From the NCBI RefSeq assembly GCF_035920445.1, contig NZ_CP109162.1:2170001-2234000 (forward strand): DNA of 64,000 nt, written 5' to 3'. This document shows positions 37,223-47,370 of the stretch, one piece after another (the first letter of the stretch is position 1; every line of letters starts with the position of its first letter). Position numbers and translations under genes: made by a program. The notes beneath the pieces were generated by a model. That model was not told where the DNA came from. It ran no database searches and saw nothing but the letters and a program-made list of their open reading frames with translations. The DNA comes from Nocardia sp. NBC_01730 (GTDB lineage Bacteria > Actinomycetota > Actinomycetes > Mycobacteriales > Mycobacteriaceae).

Positions 37223-38427
37223 CGCGCCTCCCAGGTGACGGGAAGGCATTTCAGGCCGTTGACGAATACGCCGTTCTTCCATCGCAATGCGTCCGGATCG
37301 GCCGCGAATCGCAGTCCGGGAAAGCGCCGCACCAGGGTGCCGATGGCCACCGCCGCCTCGAGTCTTGCCAGCGACGCCCCGAGACAGAAGTGCAGGCCGA
37401 GGCCGAAACCCAGGTGCCGGTTCGGTGTCCTGGTGATGTCGAATCGGTCCGGTTCGGGAAACTGCGCGTGATCATGATGTGCAGACAGCAGCGAAGCGAC
37501 GACCAGTTCCTCGGCCGGAATGACGGTGCCCCGGAACTCGACATCGGTCAGGGGAAAGGCCCCGGTGCTGTTCGCAACCGGCGGGCAGTATCGCAACACT
37601 TCCTCGATGGCCGGTTCGATGAGTTCCGGCGTGGCGCGCAGCCGCCGCAGTTCCGCTGGATGCCGCAGCAGCGCCCACACACCGTTGCCGATGAGGTTGC
37701 CCGTCGTCTCGAAACCCGCCGCGATGAGCAGGAACACCATGCTCATCAGTTCCACCGATGACAGCCGGTCGCCATGCGTCTCCGCCTCGATCAACGCACT
37801 GGTGAGATCGTCGCGGGGCCGCCTGCGGCGCAGCGCGAGAAATTCCTCGAGGTATTGCTGAAACTCGATCGCCATCCGGCGCAGCGCATCGAAGTCTCCT
37901 TCCGACGGCGGAGCAATCAGAATCCTGGTCCACTCCCGGAAGCGCTCCTGGTCTTCGATCGGAACCCCGATCAGCTCGACCAGCACGGTGATCGGCAGCC
38001 GGAAGGCCAATGCGTCGAGCAGGTCCACCGAGTCCTGGCGCTCGGCCAGGTCCAGCAGCCGCACGGTCGCTTCGGCGATGCGGGGGCGCAGTTCCGAGAT
38101 CCGGCGGGGAGTGAAGGCCTTGGCCACCAATGCGCGCATCCTGGTGTGCTCCGGCGGGTCGGCGTAGAGCATGTGTTTGTCCAGCCGGTCGAATTCGGTG
38201 ACCCGGAAGTACCGGGAGCGCGCCTGATCGGACAGCTTCCGCTTGTCCTTGCTGAAACGGGGATCACGGAGCAGTTCGACCACGTCGGCATAGCGGGTCA
38301 CGCGCCACTCGGGCGCACCCTGGTGCGGGTTGAACAGCCGGACGATCGGCGCTTCGGCGCGCATCAGCGCCAGCGTCGGCAACGGATCGACGCGCATCTG
38401 CTCACCCCAGAGATCGAACCGGTTCAT
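37219..38427 (-). CDS. Cytochrome P450, bacterial class I type
   Basis: About 402 residues. I-helix AAGFETTG (oxygen activation), ExxR in EEVLRY, and heme-binding loop FGLGLHFCLGASLARLE with the Cys ligand are all present. Function: hydroxylation or epoxidation of the polyketide or its precursor, using an external ferredoxin system (none adjacent). Start at ATG 38427 overlaps the GST-like gene stop (ATGA). The C terminus (TWEAR) coincides with the repeat boundary of the tandem duplication. Substrate unknown; membership of the PKS operon is clear from coupling. Confidence 0.92.
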   Translation of the reverse strand: MNRFDLWGEQMRVDPLPTLALMRAEAPIVRLFNPHQGAPEWRVTRYADVVELLRDPRFSKDKRKLSDQARSRYFRVTEFDRLDKHMLYADPPEHTRMRALVAKAFTPRRISELRPRIAEATVRLLDLAERQDSVDLLDALAFRLPITVLVELIGVPIEDQERFREWTRILIAPPSEGDFDALRRMAIEFQQYLEEFLALRRRRPRDDLTSALIEAETHGDRLSSVELMSMVFLLIAAGFETTGNLIGNGVWALLRHPAELRRLRATPELIEPAIEEVLRYCPPVANSTGAFPLTDVEFRGTVIPAEELVVASLLSAHHDHAQFPEPDRFDITRTPNRHLGFGLGLHFCLGASLARLEAAVAIGTLVRRFPGLRFAADPDALRWKNGVFVNGLKCLPVTWEAR

Positions 38428-39089
38428 TCGGGCCGCTCCAGCACCTTGCCGACCCGGAGCCAGGTCGGTCTTCCGCTGATCTCCCGCCACCACCGCGCCA
38501 GGTTCGGCCGCGCAGTGATCAGGTCCGCGCCGTTGGAGGCGACCAGATACTGCAAATAGGGCAGCCAGGTGACCTCGGCGAGTGAGAACTCGGGGCCGGC
38601 GAGGAACTCCTGTCCGGCCAGCGTGGCGTCCGCGACGTCGAATGGTGCGGCCAGCGCAGCGCGGGCCGCGGCGATCGCGTCCTGGTCCGGGGGCGGCGGC
38701 AAAAGCGGCGCCGCGGGGCTTTCCCGGATGATCTCGTAGACCGGCCCGCCGCGGACCAGCTCCCAGACCGGGCCGCTGACATAGCTTTGCTCGATGCTGA
38801 TCCACTGTTCCATCAGCCCGCGCAGCTGGAGGTGATCCGGCGTCAGCGCGGGGCCCGGCAGCCGCTGATCGAGATAGCGGATGATCGCCCGCGATTCATA
38901 CAGCAGGAACCCATCGTCTTCGAGTACCGGAATCTCGCCGAAGGGCTGGCGTTCCCGGTGTTCGGGCGACTTGTCGTGTCCTTGGAGGACACTCACCTCG
39001 ACCAGCTCGGCGTGTTGATCTTTCTCCGCGAGCACCATCAGCACCTTGTGCGTGCACGCGCTGGTGGCCGTCCCGTATACCTTCATCAT
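38424..39089 (-). CDS. Glutathione S-transferase-like protein in the PKS operon
   Basis: 221 residues with a thioredoxin-like N-terminal domain (MMKVYGTATSACTHKVLMVL, then GEIPVLEDDGFLLYESRAI) and a helical C-terminal domain. YESRAI is the glutathione-binding Glu-Ser motif. Actinobacteria of this group generally use mycothiol, not glutathione, so a GST may here serve as an isomerase, cyclase or dehalogenase on a polyketide intermediate. The ATG at 39089 overlaps the PKS stop (ATGA). Function within the cluster is inferred. Confidence 0.8.
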   Translation of the reverse strand: MMKVYGTATSACTHKVLMVLAEKDQHAELVEVSVLQGHDKSPEHRERQPFGEIPVLEDDGFLLYESRAIIRYLDQRLPGPALTPDHLQLRGLMEQWISIEQSYVSGPVWELVRGGPVYEIIRESPAAPLLPPPPDQDAIAAARAALAAPFDVADATLAGQEFLAGPEFSLAEVTWLPYLQYLVASNGADLITARPNLARWWREISGRPTWLRVGKVLERPE

Positions 39090-42076
39090 GATCCATTTTC
39101 TCCCTGCGCAGCGAGCACCTTCAGCAAGTACCGAGTGATCGCCCGTGGAGTCGGATGATCGAAGGCCAGGGTCGCCGGCAGCGCGAGGCCAGTTCGCGCG
39201 GCCAGTTCGTGCCGCAGTTGCACCGTCATCAGCGAATCCATGCCCAGTTCCATGAACATGCCGTCGACCGGCACATCGGAAGGCGAAGCCAACTGGAGCA
39301 CGGCAGCCGCGTCTGCGCGCACGGCTGACTCGATCGCGGCCTCCTGCTCGCCGTCCGGCAATTCGATCAGCTCCTCGACCCAGTGCACCGGCTCCACGGC
39401 CGCCTGTTCTCTCGGCGGTTCCGTGGCGTCGAGCCAGTAACGCCTGCGCTGCCACGGATACCGCGGCAACGACACCACCCCGCGGCGATCCCGGTAAAGG
39501 CCGGCGAAGTCCACCGGATACCCCGCGGTGTAGAGCTCGGCGACCGAGTTGAGCAGACCGTGCAGTTCCGGGCGCTCCCTGCGCAGGGTCGGTATCGCCG
39601 CTCCCCTGCCGAGACAGTTCGCGACATGGCCGGACAGCACCGGATGCGGTGCTATCTCGAGGAAAACCTGCTGCCCATCTCTGGCCGCGGCGTGCACAGC
39701 CTCGGCGAACCGGACCGGATACCGGACATTGTCCGCCCAGTAGTCCCCGGTCAATTCATTTCCGGCGATCCGGCCGCCGCGGGCCGTGCTGTACAGGGGG
39801 CACACGGTACGACCGGCTTCGACCGTGCCGAGTTCCTCCGCGAGTTCGACGGCCAGCGGCGCCATCGACGGCGAGTGGAACGCGTAGTCGACCGGTAGCC
39901 GGCGGCAGCGAACGCCTCGTCGCTGCAGCGGGTCGAGCACCACGTGCAGCTCGTCCACCGTGCCGGACAGCACGACGGACCTGTCGTCGTTGACAGCCGC
40001 CACCACGACCGAAGTGTCCATTGTCGACATCGAGGCCGCGATCTCATCCTGGCTGAGCGCGACCGACACCATCGCCCCCGAACCGTCTGCCTGGGCCATG
40101 ATGCGGCCCCTCGCCACCACGATCCTGATGGCTTCCGCAAGAGTCAGCGCACCCGCGACCTGCGCGGCGGCGATCTCGCCGACACTGTGCCCGATGACCG
40201 CGTCCGGTCGAACACCCCATCTGGACAGCAGGGCGGACAGCGCGATCTGAATGGCGAACAGCGCGGGCTGGGCGATCTCCGTGCGCTGTAACCTCGACCG
40301 GTCCGGCGGCGCGGCCAGTTCCTCGAGCAGCGAGAACGACGCGTTCTGCGCGATGAGCTCATCGCATCTACCGAGCGCGGTGGCGAAGACCGGCTCAGTG
40401 GCTTGCAACTGCCGTCCCATGCCGATCCACTGCGCGCCCTGTCCGGAGAAGACATAGGTGAGCGCGGGCGGTGCGCCGACTCGGGCCGCGGTGACACCAT
40501 CCCGCGCCAAGGCGCGCAGCTTCTCGGCCAGCTCGGTTGCGGACTCGCCGACCACCGCGATCCGCCGCTCATGATGATCACGCCGGGCGCCCGCGGTGTA
40601 GGCGATGTCGTGCGGATCGCTCTGCCGCTCGAGGACACTCGCGTGTGCCGAAGCCAGCTCGGTCAGTGCCGCCCGGCTTCGTGCCGACAGCGGAAGCAGA
40701 ATCGGTCCGGCGTGCGGTGGCACCTGCTCGGCGGTGGGCGCTTCGGCGACGACGACATGCGCGTTGGTGCCGCTCATGCCGAACGAGCTGACGCCGGCGA
40801 TCCGTGGCCGCTCGCCTTCGGGCCACGCGATGGCCGTCTTCGGTATCACGAATGGTGTTCCGGTCAGGGAAATCCGCGGATTCAGAGTGCTGAAGTGCAG
40901 GTTGCGGGGGATCTCCGCGTGCCGCAAGACCAGCACCGCCTTGATCAGTCCAGCGATACCGGCGGCGGCCTCGAGATGCCCGATGTTGGTCTTGACCGCG
41001 CCGAGCACACAACCGCCGCTGTCCGGATCCGACTCGCCGAAAACCTCGGTCAAGGCCTCGATCTCCACGGGGTCCCCGAGCGCGGTTCCGGTGCCGTGGG
41101 TCTCCACGTATCCGATGTCGCCAGGGCGCACGCGCGCATCGGCGAACGCCTGACGCAGCATGTCCTGCTGCGCCAGTGGATTCGGCGCGGTCAGTCCGGC
41201 CGAGCGACCGTCCGAGTTCATCGAGGAACCCCGCAGCACGCCGAGCACCCGATCACCGTCGGCCAGCGCGTCGGACAGCTTCTTCAGCACCACGATTCCG
41301 CAACCCTCGCCCCGGACGAACCCGTTCGCGCGCGCGTCGAACGTGCGGCAGCGGCCGTCCGGTGACAGCGCCTGCAGATCCGCGACCATCTCGGTCACCG
41401 AGTCGTCGAGAACGAGGTTCACCCCGCCGGCCAGCGCGAGCGAGCTCTCCCCTGTTCGCAGGCTCCGGATCGCCAGGTGCACCGCGACCAGCGACGACGA
41501 GCACGCGGTATCCACCGACAGACTCGGCCCGCGCAGCCCGAGCAGGTACGACAACCGGCCTGCGCCGAAACTGTGGGCTGTTCCAGTGCCCGCGTACCCG
41601 CCCATAGCGCCGGATCGGGCGCTGAGCAGCAGGTAGTCGTTGCCGCTCATACCGACGAACACGCCGGTTCTGCTGCCGGCCAGCCGCTCGGTCACCACTC
41701 CGGCGTCTTCCAGCGCCTCCCATGCGACTTCGAGCAGCAGCCGGTGCTGCGGGTCCAGCGCAGCGGCCTCTCTCGGCGAGATCCCGAAGAACGCCGCGTC
41801 GAAACCGTCCACAGCGGACAGAAAGGCCCCTGTTCTCGCGGCATCCGCGGTGGCGCGGGCTGATCGCTCGGAGACTGCGTCGACGCCGTCGGAAAGCAGT
41901 GTCCAGAATGATTCCGGGTCATCGGCGCCGCCGGGGAAGCGGCAACCCATGCCGATCACCGCGACAGGTTCGGTGTGCAGCCGCGTCAGCCGCGCGACCT
42001 CGGCCTCCAGACTGCGCAGCGCGGACGCGGCTTTGACAAGACGTGAGCGGTAGCCTTCCTCGTCGACGAGGGTCAC
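39086..42076 (-). CDS. Type I modular PKS, one module: KS-AT-ACP
   Basis: 996 residues. An N-terminal coiled-coil docking helix (KAASALRSLEAEVARL) precedes KS (~37-460; Cys192 in DTACSSS, HGTGT, KTNIGHLE), AT (~540-850; GHSVGE with Ser ~629, YAFHS, mixed between malonyl and methylmalonyl signatures) and ACP (GMDSLM, Ser ~946). No KR, DH, ER, MT or thioesterase, so it adds a beta-keto unit and does not release by itself. Probably the last module of the line. The GTG start overlaps the stop of the upstream PKS (GTGA), and its stop overlaps the GST-like gene. Catalytic residues look intact. Confidence 0.95.
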   Translation of the reverse strand: MTLVDEEGYRSRLVKAASALRSLEAEVARLTRLHTEPVAVIGMGCRFPGGADDPESFWTLLSDGVDAVSERSARATADAARTGAFLSAVDGFDAAFFGISPREAAALDPQHRLLLEVAWEALEDAGVVTERLAGSRTGVFVGMSGNDYLLLSARSGAMGGYAGTGTAHSFGAGRLSYLLGLRGPSLSVDTACSSSLVAVHLAIRSLRTGESSLALAGGVNLVLDDSVTEMVADLQALSPDGRCRTFDARANGFVRGEGCGIVVLKKLSDALADGDRVLGVLRGSSMNSDGRSAGLTAPNPLAQQDMLRQAFADARVRPGDIGYVETHGTGTALGDPVEIEALTEVFGESDPDSGGCVLGAVKTNIGHLEAAAGIAGLIKAVLVLRHAEIPRNLHFSTLNPRISLTGTPFVIPKTAIAWPEGERPRIAGVSSFGMSGTNAHVVVAEAPTAEQVPPHAGPILLPLSARSRAALTELASAHASVLERQSDPHDIAYTAGARRDHHERRIAVVGESATELAEKLRALARDGVTAARVGAPPALTYVFSGQGAQWIGMGRQLQATEPVFATALGRCDELIAQNASFSLLEELAAPPDRSRLQRTEIAQPALFAIQIALSALLSRWGVRPDAVIGHSVGEIAAAQVAGALTLAEAIRIVVARGRIMAQADGSGAMVSVALSQDEIAASMSTMDTSVVVAAVNDDRSVVLSGTVDELHVVLDPLQRRGVRCRRLPVDYAFHSPSMAPLAVELAEELGTVEAGRTVCPLYSTARGGRIAGNELTGDYWADNVRYPVRFAEAVHAAARDGQQVFLEIAPHPVLSGHVANCLGRGAAIPTLRRERPELHGLLNSVAELYTAGYPVDFAGLYRDRRGVVSLPRYPWQRRRYWLDATEPPREQAAVEPVHWVEELIELPDGEQEAAIESAVRADAAAVLQLASPSDVPVDGMFMELGMDSLMTVQLRHELAARTGLALPATLAFDHPTPRAITRYLLKVLAAQGENGS

Positions 42077-45000
42077 GGCAGCTCCCCGCTTTCGAGCCGG
42101 TCGATCGAACCATCGATCTGCGCGAGAAGGTCGTCTATGGCCAGGTCGTCGAACTCGTCGGTGGCCGCCTGCGGCTCTGCCATGCCGAGCACGCCGAGTA
42201 GCTGTTCGGTCAGTGCTCGCACCGTCGGCGCGGCGTACAGCAGCGTCGCGGACAGCCGGACGCCCAGCGCCGACTCCAGCCGGTTCCGGAGTTCGAGCGC
42301 CATCAGCGAGTCGACTCCCGCGGCAGTCAGCGGCGCCTTCCGGTCGATGAGAGCGGCGTCGAGGTGCAGGATCTGGCCGAGTTGCTCAGTCACGACGGCG
42401 TCGATCAAGCTCGGGCGTTCGGCAGGGGTGGCCGCACGCAGCCGGTCTGCGAACCAAGGAGCCGATGGCACCCTGCCGCTCTCCCCGCCGTCGTCAGGGA
42501 GTTCCGCGAACAGCGACGCACCGGCCGAAGCCGGGTAGAACGCCAGCCACTGTCGGAGATCGAGATCGGCCGCCGCGATCTGACTGGTGCTGCCACTCAG
42601 CAGCCGACCGAGGATGTCCATGCCTTGCTCGGGGGTCAGGGTGCCGACCCCCCGATGCGCGAGGCGCTCCCCTTCCGCGTTCCGTCCTGCCATGATGCCT
42701 TCCTGCGAGTACAACCCCCAGTCCACGCACAATGCCGTCAGGCCACCGTGTTCCCGATGCCGCGCGAGCGCGCCGAGGAATGCGTTGGCGGCCGCGTAGT
42801 TGGCCTGTCCCGGTGAGCCGAGCAGGGCCGCGGCCGACGAGTACATCACGAAGAACTCCAACTCTCGGTCGCCGGTCAGCTCATGCAGATTCCATGCGCC
42901 CCGCATCTTGGGTGCCAGCACGCGGTCGTACCGTTCAGCGTCCAGTTCCAGAATGGTTCGATCGTCGAGCACCATGGCCGCGTGCAGCACTCCACGCAGT
43001 GGCGGCATCCGCTCGTCGATATCCGAGAGCACCCGGGCGACGTCCTGGCGCCGGGCCACGTCCGCCCGCGCGACCACGACCTCGACGCCGTCCCTCCTGA
43101 GCTCAGCGATCCTGGCCTGCACGTCCGGAGCCGGATCGTGCCGTCCGGCCAGCACGAGGTGCCGCGCCCCGCGCGCGGCAAGCCAGGCCGCCAGGCCGAT
43201 GCCGAGCCCGCCGAGCCCGCCGCTGATCAGGTATGTCCCCCCGCTGAGGGTCAGCTCGGCGTTTCCGGTCTCGAACGAGGCCCGTACCAGCCTGGCCAGG
43301 TTCCGCCCTTCCTCGCGTAACGCGACCTCGTCTTCGCCGTCCGCCCCGACCAGCTCGGGGAGGAGTTCTGCAGCGGAACGGCTTCGCGCCCATCCCGATT
43401 GGAGGTCGACCCGCGTGCACTCCAGTTCGGGATGTTCGACGCTCAATGTCCTTGCCAGACCCCACAACGGCGCTTGCGACACCGCGACCGGTTCGCGGCC
43501 CACCTGCTGCGCTCCCTTGGTGACCAGAAACAGCCGGGGCTGGTCCCGCAGGCGAAGGCGAACGAGCGCGCGGACCAGGCGCACCGTGCTGAGGCCGGTG
43601 ATCTGCTGATCGGCGGTCAGCGTGTCGGCGGTGACGTGTTCGGTACCGGTGGTGTCCAAGCTCCACAGGTGCACCACCCCGACGCAGGCCCGCCCACCGT
43701 CGGCGACGTTGTCGAGCAGCGCGCTCCACGCATCGTCGTCGGCGATATCGATGTCCTCCTTGTCGAGCAGTACGCAGGTCTGGCCACGCTGTTCGAGCAG
43801 CGTGGCCAGCGACGTGCCGACACCGGTGGAATCGGTGAGCACCAGCCAGGTCCCGACAGCCCTTTCACCGGGATCCGGTGCCACGAGCCGTTCCCCCACA
43901 CGCCATGTCACCTGGTAGAGCCAGTCCCGGTAGGGCTCTGCTTCGGCAGGTCTTGCCACCGTGAGCCCCTCGACCTCGACCAGCACCGTTCCGTCCTCGT
44001 CGAGGACCAACAGATCCCCACTGTCCTCGGTGGACCGTGCGCGCGCGTGTACCCACACGCGGCCACCGGGTGGCCGGTGGACGCGGAGCCGGTCGATCCG
44101 CACCGGTATGACCCCGCCGGTCGCCCGTCGGTCGAGCAGCACACCCCCGAGTACCTGGAAGCAGGCGTCCAGCAGCGCCGGGTGGCAGACATATCCCGAG
44201 GGCGACCCGGCCAGCTCGACCAACGCAACGCCCTCACCGTCACCGGCCCAGATCCGTTGCACACCACGGAAAGCCGGGCCGTAGCCGATGGTTCGCCTGG
44301 CATACCGTTCGTAGTGCTCGGCCACGGCGACCTCGGTGCGGCACCGGTCCCGCACCGACGATGGCGGCTCGGCCGTCGGTGGCCCGTCGTCGCTCACACG
44401 AACCGTTCCGTGCGCGCACGGAACCCACGGCTCGTCTCTCGTCGCTCGGCCGTAGACCTGAAAACGGCCGGAGTCGTCGATGAACTGGACGTGTCCGGAG
44501 CCGTCCTTCCCGAGAATCGCCATCCGGTCGAATGCGAGCTCCTCCAGCGCCGACGATCGCCCGAACGCACCGAGCGCCATCTCCACGTAGCCCGACGCCG
44601 GGAACACCACCACGCCGTCCACCGTATGGTCGGCCAGATACGGCAGATCCAGTTCGCGCTCCCAGATCCGGGTGCCCGGCGAGGTCGCCGGGCTGACCGG
44701 CTCACCGAGCAATGGATGCCCATGATCGGCGCGGGGACCCGGAACTCGGTCCACCCAGTGCCGCTCGCGCCGCCACGGGTAAGCAGGCAGCGGCACGCAG
44801 CGCCCGCCCCTCGGGTGGAGCGCGGACCAGTCCACCTGGCGGCCCCGGACATACAGCGCCGCAAGCGATTCGAGAAACACCGCGCGCTCGTCCTGTTCGC
44901 GCCGCCCGGACGGAACGGCCGTGCCCCCGTCCTCTTCGATCGAGGGCAGCAGGATCGGGTGCGGGCTCAGCTCGACGAATACCGTGCGCCCCTGCGCCAT

Positions 45001-47370
45001 GCAGTCACGGACCGTCTCCGAGAACAGCACGGGTTCACGAAGGTTGCGTATCCAGTACGCGGTATCCAGCTCGGCCGCGGCACAGACCTTTCCGAGCACA
45101 GTGGACCACATCGGCACCGCGGCGGCCTCCGGTGTCAGCGTACCGAGCAGGCGACTCAGCTCATCGGTGATGGCGTCGACTTGCGGGCTGTGCGCGGCGA
45201 CCTCGACCTTGATCCGACGACAGAACACCCCCGCACCGGCCAGCTCGGCCAGGAGTTCCTCCAGCGCGTCCGGGTCGCCGGAGAGCACGGTCGAGCGTGC
45301 GCTGTTGCTCGCCGCGATCGACACCCGATCGACGAATCCGGACAGCACCGCGCGCGCCGCCGCTATCGGCAGATCCACCAGTGCCATCGCACCGCGCCCG
45401 GCCAGTCCGCGCAGCAACCGACTGCGGCGGCAGATGATCCGCGCCGCGTCGGCCAGGGTGAGCGCGCCGGCCACATGCGCGGCGGCGACCTCACCCATGC
45501 TGTGGCCGATGACAGCGTCCGGCTCGATGCCCTTCGACTGCCACAGAGCGGCCAAGGCGACCTCGATCGCGAACAGCACCGGCTGCACGATATCGACCCG
45601 GTCCAGCCGAGACCTGGACGGCTCGGCGGTCAATTCAGCAAGAACCGACCATCCGGTCTCGTTCCGGATCGCGTCGTCGCACGCCTCGATGGCCATGCGG
45701 AATGCGGGCTCACCGGCGAGCAGTGCGCGTCCCATACCGAGCCATTGCGAGCCCTGGCCGGGAAACACGAACACCACTCGCGGCCGTTCGCCTGGCGCGG
45801 TGCCCGGCACCAGTCGCGCAGGCCCGTCGCCCGGTAGCACCAGTGCGGCGCGGTGCTCGTGATGGTGCCTGCGGACAGCCGCGGTGTAGGCGATATCGGC
45901 GACCTCGGCCTTCCGTTCGGCGACACCGGCCAGGAAGGCGGCGACCAGATCTGCCAGCGCGCCCGCATGGCGCGCGGAGATCGGCACCAGTGCCGGTCCT
46001 GGTTCGGTCGCGTAAGGCTCGGCGTGCTCCGGCGGATCCGCGACGATGACGTGCGCGTTGGTGCCGCTGATACCGAACGAGCTGACGCCCGCCATCCGCG
46101 GCGTGCCGTCCTGTTTCGGCCACGGGACCGGTTTTTTCGGCAGTACCAGGGCGGTTCCGGTGAGGTCGATCCTGGGGTTGGCGGTGCGCAGGTGCAGGTT
46201 CGCCGGGATACGCTCCCGCTGCAGCGCGAGCACGACTTTGATCAGCCCGATGACCCCGGCCGCCGCCTCCAGATGCCCGATATTGGTCTTCAGCGCGCCG
46301 AGCACGCACCGCGAACCGTTGTCCCGCAGCCCGCCGAGCACGTCGACCAGCGCATCCACCTCGATCGGGTCGCCGAGCGGCGTTCCGGTGCCGTGTGTCT
46401 CGACATAACCGATGTCCGCCGCGTCGGCGCGAGCGCTGCGCAAGGCCTGACGCAGCAATGCCTTCTGCGCTGAGACGTTCGGCGCGGTCAGTCCGGAGGA
46501 ACGGCCGTCGGAATTCACCGCGGAACCACGGATGACCGCGAGCACCGGATCGCCGTCTGCCACCGCGTCGGAAAGCCGTCTGAGGACCAGCATCCCGCAG
46601 CCCTCGCCCCGGACATAGCCGTTGGCCAGCGCGTCGAAGGTCTTGCATCGCCCGTCCTCGGACAGCGCACGGGAACTGGCCAGCATGTCGGTCATGTCTC
46701 TGGCCAGCATCAGATTGACCCCGCCGGCCAGCGCCATCGTGCTCTCTCCGGATCGCAGGCTTTGGACCGCGAGATGCACGGCAACCAGCGACGACGAGCA
46801 CGCCGTGTCCACGACCATGCTCGGGCCCTGAAGCCCGAGCACGTAGGACAACCGTCCCGCGGGGAACGAGTGCCCATTGCCGGTCACGGTATAGATGTCC
46901 CGCCTTCCGACGCTGAGCCGGTCGTAGTCGGTGACGACGACGCCGGCGAACACGCCGGTCCTCGAGCCGGTCAGCCGGTCGGGCCGAGCATGCCCGGCGC
47001 GTTCCAACGCCTCCCAGGCCACTTCCAGCAGCAGGCGCTGTTGCGGGTCCATCGCCTCGGCCTCCCGTGGCGCGATACCGAAGAAAGCCGCGTCGAATTT
47101 GTCCACATCGGACAGAAAACCGCCCCAGCGTGTCGGAGCTCCGGCGTCCTCGCCCGCCCACCGGTCTGGGGGGACCTCGGTGATGGCGTCGACGCCGTCG
47201 TCGAGTAGCCGCCAGAACTCGTCAGGGCTGGTGCCGCCGCCCGGCACCCGGCACCCCATGCCGATGACGGCGATCGGCTCGGTCTTCGCCAGCAGCTCCC
47301 GGTCCAGTCTTGTTTGCAAGGTCCGCATGGCCGCCAGGGCCTGCTTCACCGGCGACACCGACTCAATCAT
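42073..47370 (-). CDS. Type I modular PKS, one module: KS-AT-DH-KR-ACP
   Basis: 1765 residues. Domains: docking helix; KS (Cys191, HGTGT, KTNIGH); AT (Ser ~624, GHSMGEVAAAHVAGAL, with VAAHS at the specificity loop, unusual); DH (HTVDGVVVFP, His ~913, and HPALLDACFQ); KR with GGLGGLG (~1385), LDD typical of B-type stereochemistry (~1469) and the catalytic Tyr in QANYAAAN; ACP (GVDSLMALE, Ser ~1686); acidic C-terminal docking tail. Expected product step: an alpha,beta-unsaturated extension. The first PKS overlaps its start by 8 bp, and its stop overlaps the next PKS start. No ER. Confidence 0.95.
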   Translation of the reverse strand: MIESVSPVKQALAAMRTLQTRLDRELLAKTEPIAVIGMGCRVPGGGTSPDEFWRLLDDGVDAITEVPPDRWAGEDAGAPTRWGGFLSDVDKFDAAFFGIAPREAEAMDPQQRLLLEVAWEALERAGHARPDRLTGSRTGVFAGVVVTDYDRLSVGRRDIYTVTGNGHSFPAGRLSYVLGLQGPSMVVDTACSSSLVAVHLAVQSLRSGESTMALAGGVNLMLARDMTDMLASSRALSEDGRCKTFDALANGYVRGEGCGMLVLRRLSDAVADGDPVLAVIRGSAVNSDGRSSGLTAPNVSAQKALLRQALRSARADAADIGYVETHGTGTPLGDPIEVDALVDVLGGLRDNGSRCVLGALKTNIGHLEAAAGVIGLIKVVLALQRERIPANLHLRTANPRIDLTGTALVLPKKPVPWPKQDGTPRMAGVSSFGISGTNAHVIVADPPEHAEPYATEPGPALVPISARHAGALADLVAAFLAGVAERKAEVADIAYTAAVRRHHHEHRAALVLPGDGPARLVPGTAPGERPRVVFVFPGQGSQWLGMGRALLAGEPAFRMAIEACDDAIRNETGWSVLAELTAEPSRSRLDRVDIVQPVLFAIEVALAALWQSKGIEPDAVIGHSMGEVAAAHVAGALTLADAARIICRRSRLLRGLAGRGAMALVDLPIAAARAVLSGFVDRVSIAASNSARSTVLSGDPDALEELLAELAGAGVFCRRIKVEVAAHSPQVDAITDELSRLLGTLTPEAAAVPMWSTVLGKVCAAAELDTAYWIRNLREPVLFSETVRDCMAQGRTVFVELSPHPILLPSIEEDGGTAVPSGRREQDERAVFLESLAALYVRGRQVDWSALHPRGGRCVPLPAYPWRRERHWVDRVPGPRADHGHPLLGEPVSPATSPGTRIWERELDLPYLADHTVDGVVVFPASGYVEMALGAFGRSSALEELAFDRMAILGKDGSGHVQFIDDSGRFQVYGRATRDEPWVPCAHGTVRVSDDGPPTAEPPSSVRDRCRTEVAVAEHYERYARRTIGYGPAFRGVQRIWAGDGEGVALVELAGSPSGYVCHPALLDACFQVLGGVLLDRRATGGVIPVRIDRLRVHRPPGGRVWVHARARSTEDSGDLLVLDEDGTVLVEVEGLTVARPAEAEPYRDWLYQVTWRVGERLVAPDPGERAVGTWLVLTDSTGVGTSLATLLEQRGQTCVLLDKEDIDIADDDAWSALLDNVADGGRACVGVVHLWSLDTTGTEHVTADTLTADQQITGLSTVRLVRALVRLRLRDQPRLFLVTKGAQQVGREPVAVSQAPLWGLARTLSVEHPELECTRVDLQSGWARSRSAAELLPELVGADGEDEVALREEGRNLARLVRASFETGNAELTLSGGTYLISGGLGGLGIGLAAWLAARGARHLVLAGRHDPAPDVQARIAELRRDGVEVVVARADVARRQDVARVLSDIDERMPPLRGVLHAAMVLDDRTILELDAERYDRVLAPKMRGAWNLHELTGDRELEFFVMYSSAAALLGSPGQANYAAANAFLGALARHREHGGLTALCVDWGLYSQEGIMAGRNAEGERLAHRGVGTLTPEQGMDILGRLLSGSTSQIAAADLDLRQWLAFYPASAGASLFAELPDDGGESGRVPSAPWFADRLRAATPAERPSLIDAVVTEQLGQILHLDAALIDRKAPLTAAGVDSLMALELRNRLESALGVRLSATLLYAAPTVRALTEQLLGVLGMAEPQAATDEFDDLAIDDLLAQIDGSIDRLESGELP

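Larger units (their letters stand above)
37077..37231. repeat. 71-bp exact tandem duplication
   Basis: Unit 37077-37147 is repeated exactly at 37148-37218, followed by the first 13 bases of a third copy (37219-37231) that belongs to the P450 end. The unit carries the GNAT ribosome binding site and the ATGA overlap. Exact identity suggests a recent event. Confidence 0.95.

Noticed and set aside
37077..37231. CRISPR-like repeat array
   Set aside because: Only two exact 71-bp copies plus 13 bases, with no unique spacers; it is a tandem duplication.
43399..45837. An 812-codon plus-strand open frame
   Set aside because: Antisense to the second PKS, whose KS-AT-DH-KR-ACP motifs are continuous through it.
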